In this document: in pieces, positions 32,731 to 34,613 of the stretch
How the letters are laid out: every line of letters begins with the position of its first letter
How positions within the stretch are numbered: the stretch's first letter is position 1
Assembly (NCBI GenBank): GCA_002155895.1
Contig: MUMD01000306.1
Span: 1 to 34,613, forward strand
DNA: 34,613 nt
Source of the DNA: Streptomyces rochei
Lineage (GTDB): Bacteria; Actinomycetota; Actinomycetes; Streptomycetales; Streptomycetaceae
Reading direction: 5' to 3'
Notes under the pieces: model-generated
What the model was told of the DNA's origin: nothing
The model's database searches: none
What the model saw: the letters and a program-made list of their open reading frames with translations, nothing else
Program-made: the position numbers and the translations under genes

Positions 32731-34578
32731 ATGTGCGGAATCGTGGGATACGTGGGGTCTCAGTCGGCGCTCGACGTCGTGATGGCCGGACTCAAGCGGC
32801 TCGAGTACCGGGGATACGACTCGGCGGGCGTCGCCGTGCTCGCGGACGGCGGCCTCGCCACCGCCAAGCGCGCCGGGAAACTCGTCAACCTGGACAAGGA
32901 GCTGGCCGAGCGGCCACTGCCGAGCGCCGTGACCGGCATCGGCCACACCCGCTGGGCCACACACGGCGCGCCGACCGACGCCAACGCCCACCCCCACCTG
33001 GACAACGCGGGCCGGGTGGCCGTGGTCCACAACGGCATCATCGAGAACTTCGCGCCGCTGCGGGCCGAACTGGAGGAGCGCGGCCACACGCTCGCCTCCG
33101 AGACCGACACCGAGGTCGTCGCCCATCTGCTCGCCGAGGAGTTCTCCGCCTGCGCCGACCTCGCCGAGGCGATGCGGCTGGTGTGCCGGCGTCTGGAGGG
33201 CGCGTTCACCCTGGTCGCGGTGCACGCGGACGCGCCGGACGTGGTCGTGGGCGCGCGCCGCAACTCGCCGCTCGTGGTGGGCGTCGGGGAGGGCGAGGCC
33301 TTCCTCGCCTCGGACGTGGCGGCCTTCATCGCGCACACCCGCGAAGCCATCGAGCTGGGCCAGGACCAGGTGGTGGAGCTGCGCCGGGACGGCGTCACGG
33401 TCACCGGCTTCGACGGCACCCCGGCCGACGTCCGCACCTACCACGTCGACTGGGACGCCTCGGCCGCCGAGAAGGGCGGCTACGACTACTTCATGCTCAA
33501 GGAGATCGCCGAACAGCCCAAGGCGGTCGCCGACACCCTGCTGGGCCGCATCGACGGCTCCGGCACGCTCAGCCTGGACGAGGTGCGCATCCCCGCCGGG
33601 GTGCTGCGGGAGGTCGGCAAGGTCGTCATCGTGGCCTGCGGCACGGCCTACCACGCCGGGCTGATCGCCAAGTACGCCATCGAGCACTGGACGCGCGTCC
33701 CCTGCGAGGTGGAGCTGGCCAGCGAGTTCCGCTACCGGGACCCGATCCTGGACCAGCAGACGCTGGTCGTCGCGATCTCCCAGTCCGGCGAGACCATGGA
33801 CACCCTCATGGCCCTGCGCCACGCCCGCGAACAGGGCGCCAAGGTGCTGGCCATCTGCAACACCAACGGCTCGACCATCCCGCGCGAGTCCGACGCCGTC
33901 CTCTACACCCACGCCGGGCCCGAGGTCGCCGTCGCCTCCACCAAGGCCTTCCTCACCCAGCTGGTCGCCTGCTACCTCGTCGCCCTCTACCTCGGACAGG
34001 TGCGGGGCACGAAGTACGGCGACGAGATCCGCGACGTCGTCCGCGACCTGTCCCGGATCTCCGGCGCCGTCGAGCGGGTCCTGGAGACCATGGAGCCCGT
34101 ACGGGAACTGGCGCGCTCCCTCGCCCACAAGAACACGGTGCTCTTCCTGGGCCGGCACGTCGGCCACCCGGTCGCCCTCGAAGGCGCCCTGAAGCTCAAG
34201 GAACTGGCGTACATGCACGCCGAGGGCTTCGCGGCCGGCGAGCTGAAGCACGGGCCGATCGCGCTGATCGAGGAGGACGTGCCGGTCGTCGTGGTCGTCC
34301 CGTCCCCGCGCGGACGCTCGGTCCTCCACGACAAGATCGTGTCCAACATCCAGGAGATCCGGGCCCGGGGCGCCCGCACCATCGTCATCGCCGAAGAGGG
34401 CGACGAGGCGGTCGTCCCGTACGCCGACCACCTCGTCCGCATCCCGGCCACCCCGACCCTGCTCCAGCCCCTGGTGGCCACGGTCCCGCTCCAGGTCTTC
34501 GCCTGCGAGCTGGCGACGGCCCGCGGCAACGAGGTGGACCAGCCGCGCAACCTCGCGAAGTCGGTGACGGTGGAGTGA
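32731..34578 (+). CDS. glmS: Glutamine-fructose-6-phosphate aminotransferase (isomerizing)
   Basis: A 615-residue enzyme making glucosamine-6-phosphate from fructose-6-phosphate and glutamine, the entry step to UDP-GlcNAc. The N-terminal class II glutaminase starts MCGIVGYVG, where Cys2 becomes the N-terminal nucleophile; GHTRWATHGAPTDANAHPH follows. Two SIS sugar domains follow (SQSGETMDTLMALRHAREQG and the ALEGALKLKELAYMHAEGFA region), and the end is the canonical NEVDQPRNLAKSVTVE. It is complete and ends 35 nt before the window edge. No ribosome site precedes the ATG. A glmS ribozyme is not seen and is not expected outside Firmicutes. Confidence 0.98.
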   Translation: MCGIVGYVGSQSALDVVMAGLKRLEYRGYDSAGVAVLADGGLATAKRAGKLVNLDKELAERPLPSAVTGIGHTRWATHGAPTDANAHPHLDNAGRVAVVHNGIIENFAPLRAELEERGHTLASETDTEVVAHLLAEEFSACADLAEAMRLVCRRLEGAFTLVAVHADAPDVVVGARRNSPLVVGVGEGEAFLASDVAAFIAHTREAIELGQDQVVELRRDGVTVTGFDGTPADVRTYHVDWDASAAEKGGYDYFMLKEIAEQPKAVADTLLGRIDGSGTLSLDEVRIPAGVLREVGKVVIVACGTAYHAGLIAKYAIEHWTRVPCEVELASEFRYRDPILDQQTLVVAISQSGETMDTLMALRHAREQGAKVLAICNTNGSTIPRESDAVLYTHAGPEVAVASTKAFLTQLVACYLVALYLGQVRGTKYGDEIRDVVRDLSRISGAVERVLETMEPVRELARSLAHKNTVLFLGRHVGHPVALEGALKLKELAYMHAEGFAAGELKHGPIALIEEDVPVVVVVPSPRGRSVLHDKIVSNIQEIRARGARTIVIAEEGDEAVVPYADHLVRIPATPTLLQPLVATVPLQVFACELATARGNEVDQPRNLAKSVTVE

Positions 34579-34613
34579 CCCCAGGCCCTGTCGTCACACT
34601 CCCGTCGTCCGCC

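Noticed and set aside
32581-34431. 616-residue minus-strand frame opposite glmS
   Set aside because: A long antisense frame produced by GC3 bias; GlmS is complete and canonical on the plus strand.

Overview
The window is high-GC actinobacterial chromosome, almost certainly Streptomyces. The support is strong G/C bias at third codon positions, many GTG starts, Streptomyces-type ribosomal proteins (L23, S9, S3 and L17 with long tails), TANNNT -10 elements, and a dispersed intergenic repeat typical of the genus. Nearly all of it is a core housekeeping region: the S10, spc and alpha ribosomal protein clusters, then the rplM-rpsI cluster and the amino-sugar genes glmM and glmS.

Layout. (1) 1-4832: an Rhs/YD-repeat polymorphic toxin, cut by the left window edge, with a WXG-type N-terminus and a C-terminal domain resembling the Ntox21 nuclease family. 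A small putative immunity gene overlaps its 3' end. (2) 4833-5250: terminator hairpin, promoter and long structured leader of the S10 operon. (3) 5251-10635: rpsJ-rplC-rplD-rplW-rplB-rpsS-rplV-rpsC-rplP-rpmC-rpsQ. (4) 10636-15030: a 101-nt junction of three hairpins, then rplN-rplX-rplE-rpsN-(209-nt gap)-rpsH-rplF-rplR-rpsE-rpmD-rplO, closed by a strong terminator. (5) 15272-17235: secY-adk. (6) 17236-19361: a non-ribosomal insert between adk and map. It holds a membrane-anchored beta-propeller protein on + and a small secreted protein on -, separated by two very strong hairpins. (7) 19362-24619: map, infA, rpmJ, rpsM, rpsK, rpoA, rplQ, truA. (8) 24642-26836: divergent pair of a membrane-anchored unknown protein and a GT87-like glycosyltransferase. 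(9) 26833-28106: promoter, leader, rplM-rpsI and terminator. (10) 28255-34578: glmM, a DUF389 membrane protein (-), coaA (-), a lipoprotein, and glmS.

How it works together. Most genes build the translation apparatus (ribosomal proteins, IF-1, methionine aminopeptidase, TruA), transcription (RpoA), secretion (SecY) and nucleotide balance (Adk). GlmM and GlmS feed UDP-GlcNAc and cell wall synthesis, and CoaA starts CoA synthesis. The accessory parts are the Rhs toxin/immunity pair, the insert at adk-map, and the membrane and lipoprotein genes between core blocks. No tRNA, rRNA, IS element or CRISPR array was recognised. The places that most merit attention are the Rhs-immunity module beside the S10 operon, the mutually exclusive hairpins at the S10/spc junction, a possible leader ORF ending two bases before rpsJ, the propeller gene with no normal start codon at its Shine-Dalgarno, and three probable leaderless promoters. 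All functional calls come from reading sequence and recalling families; no search was run.
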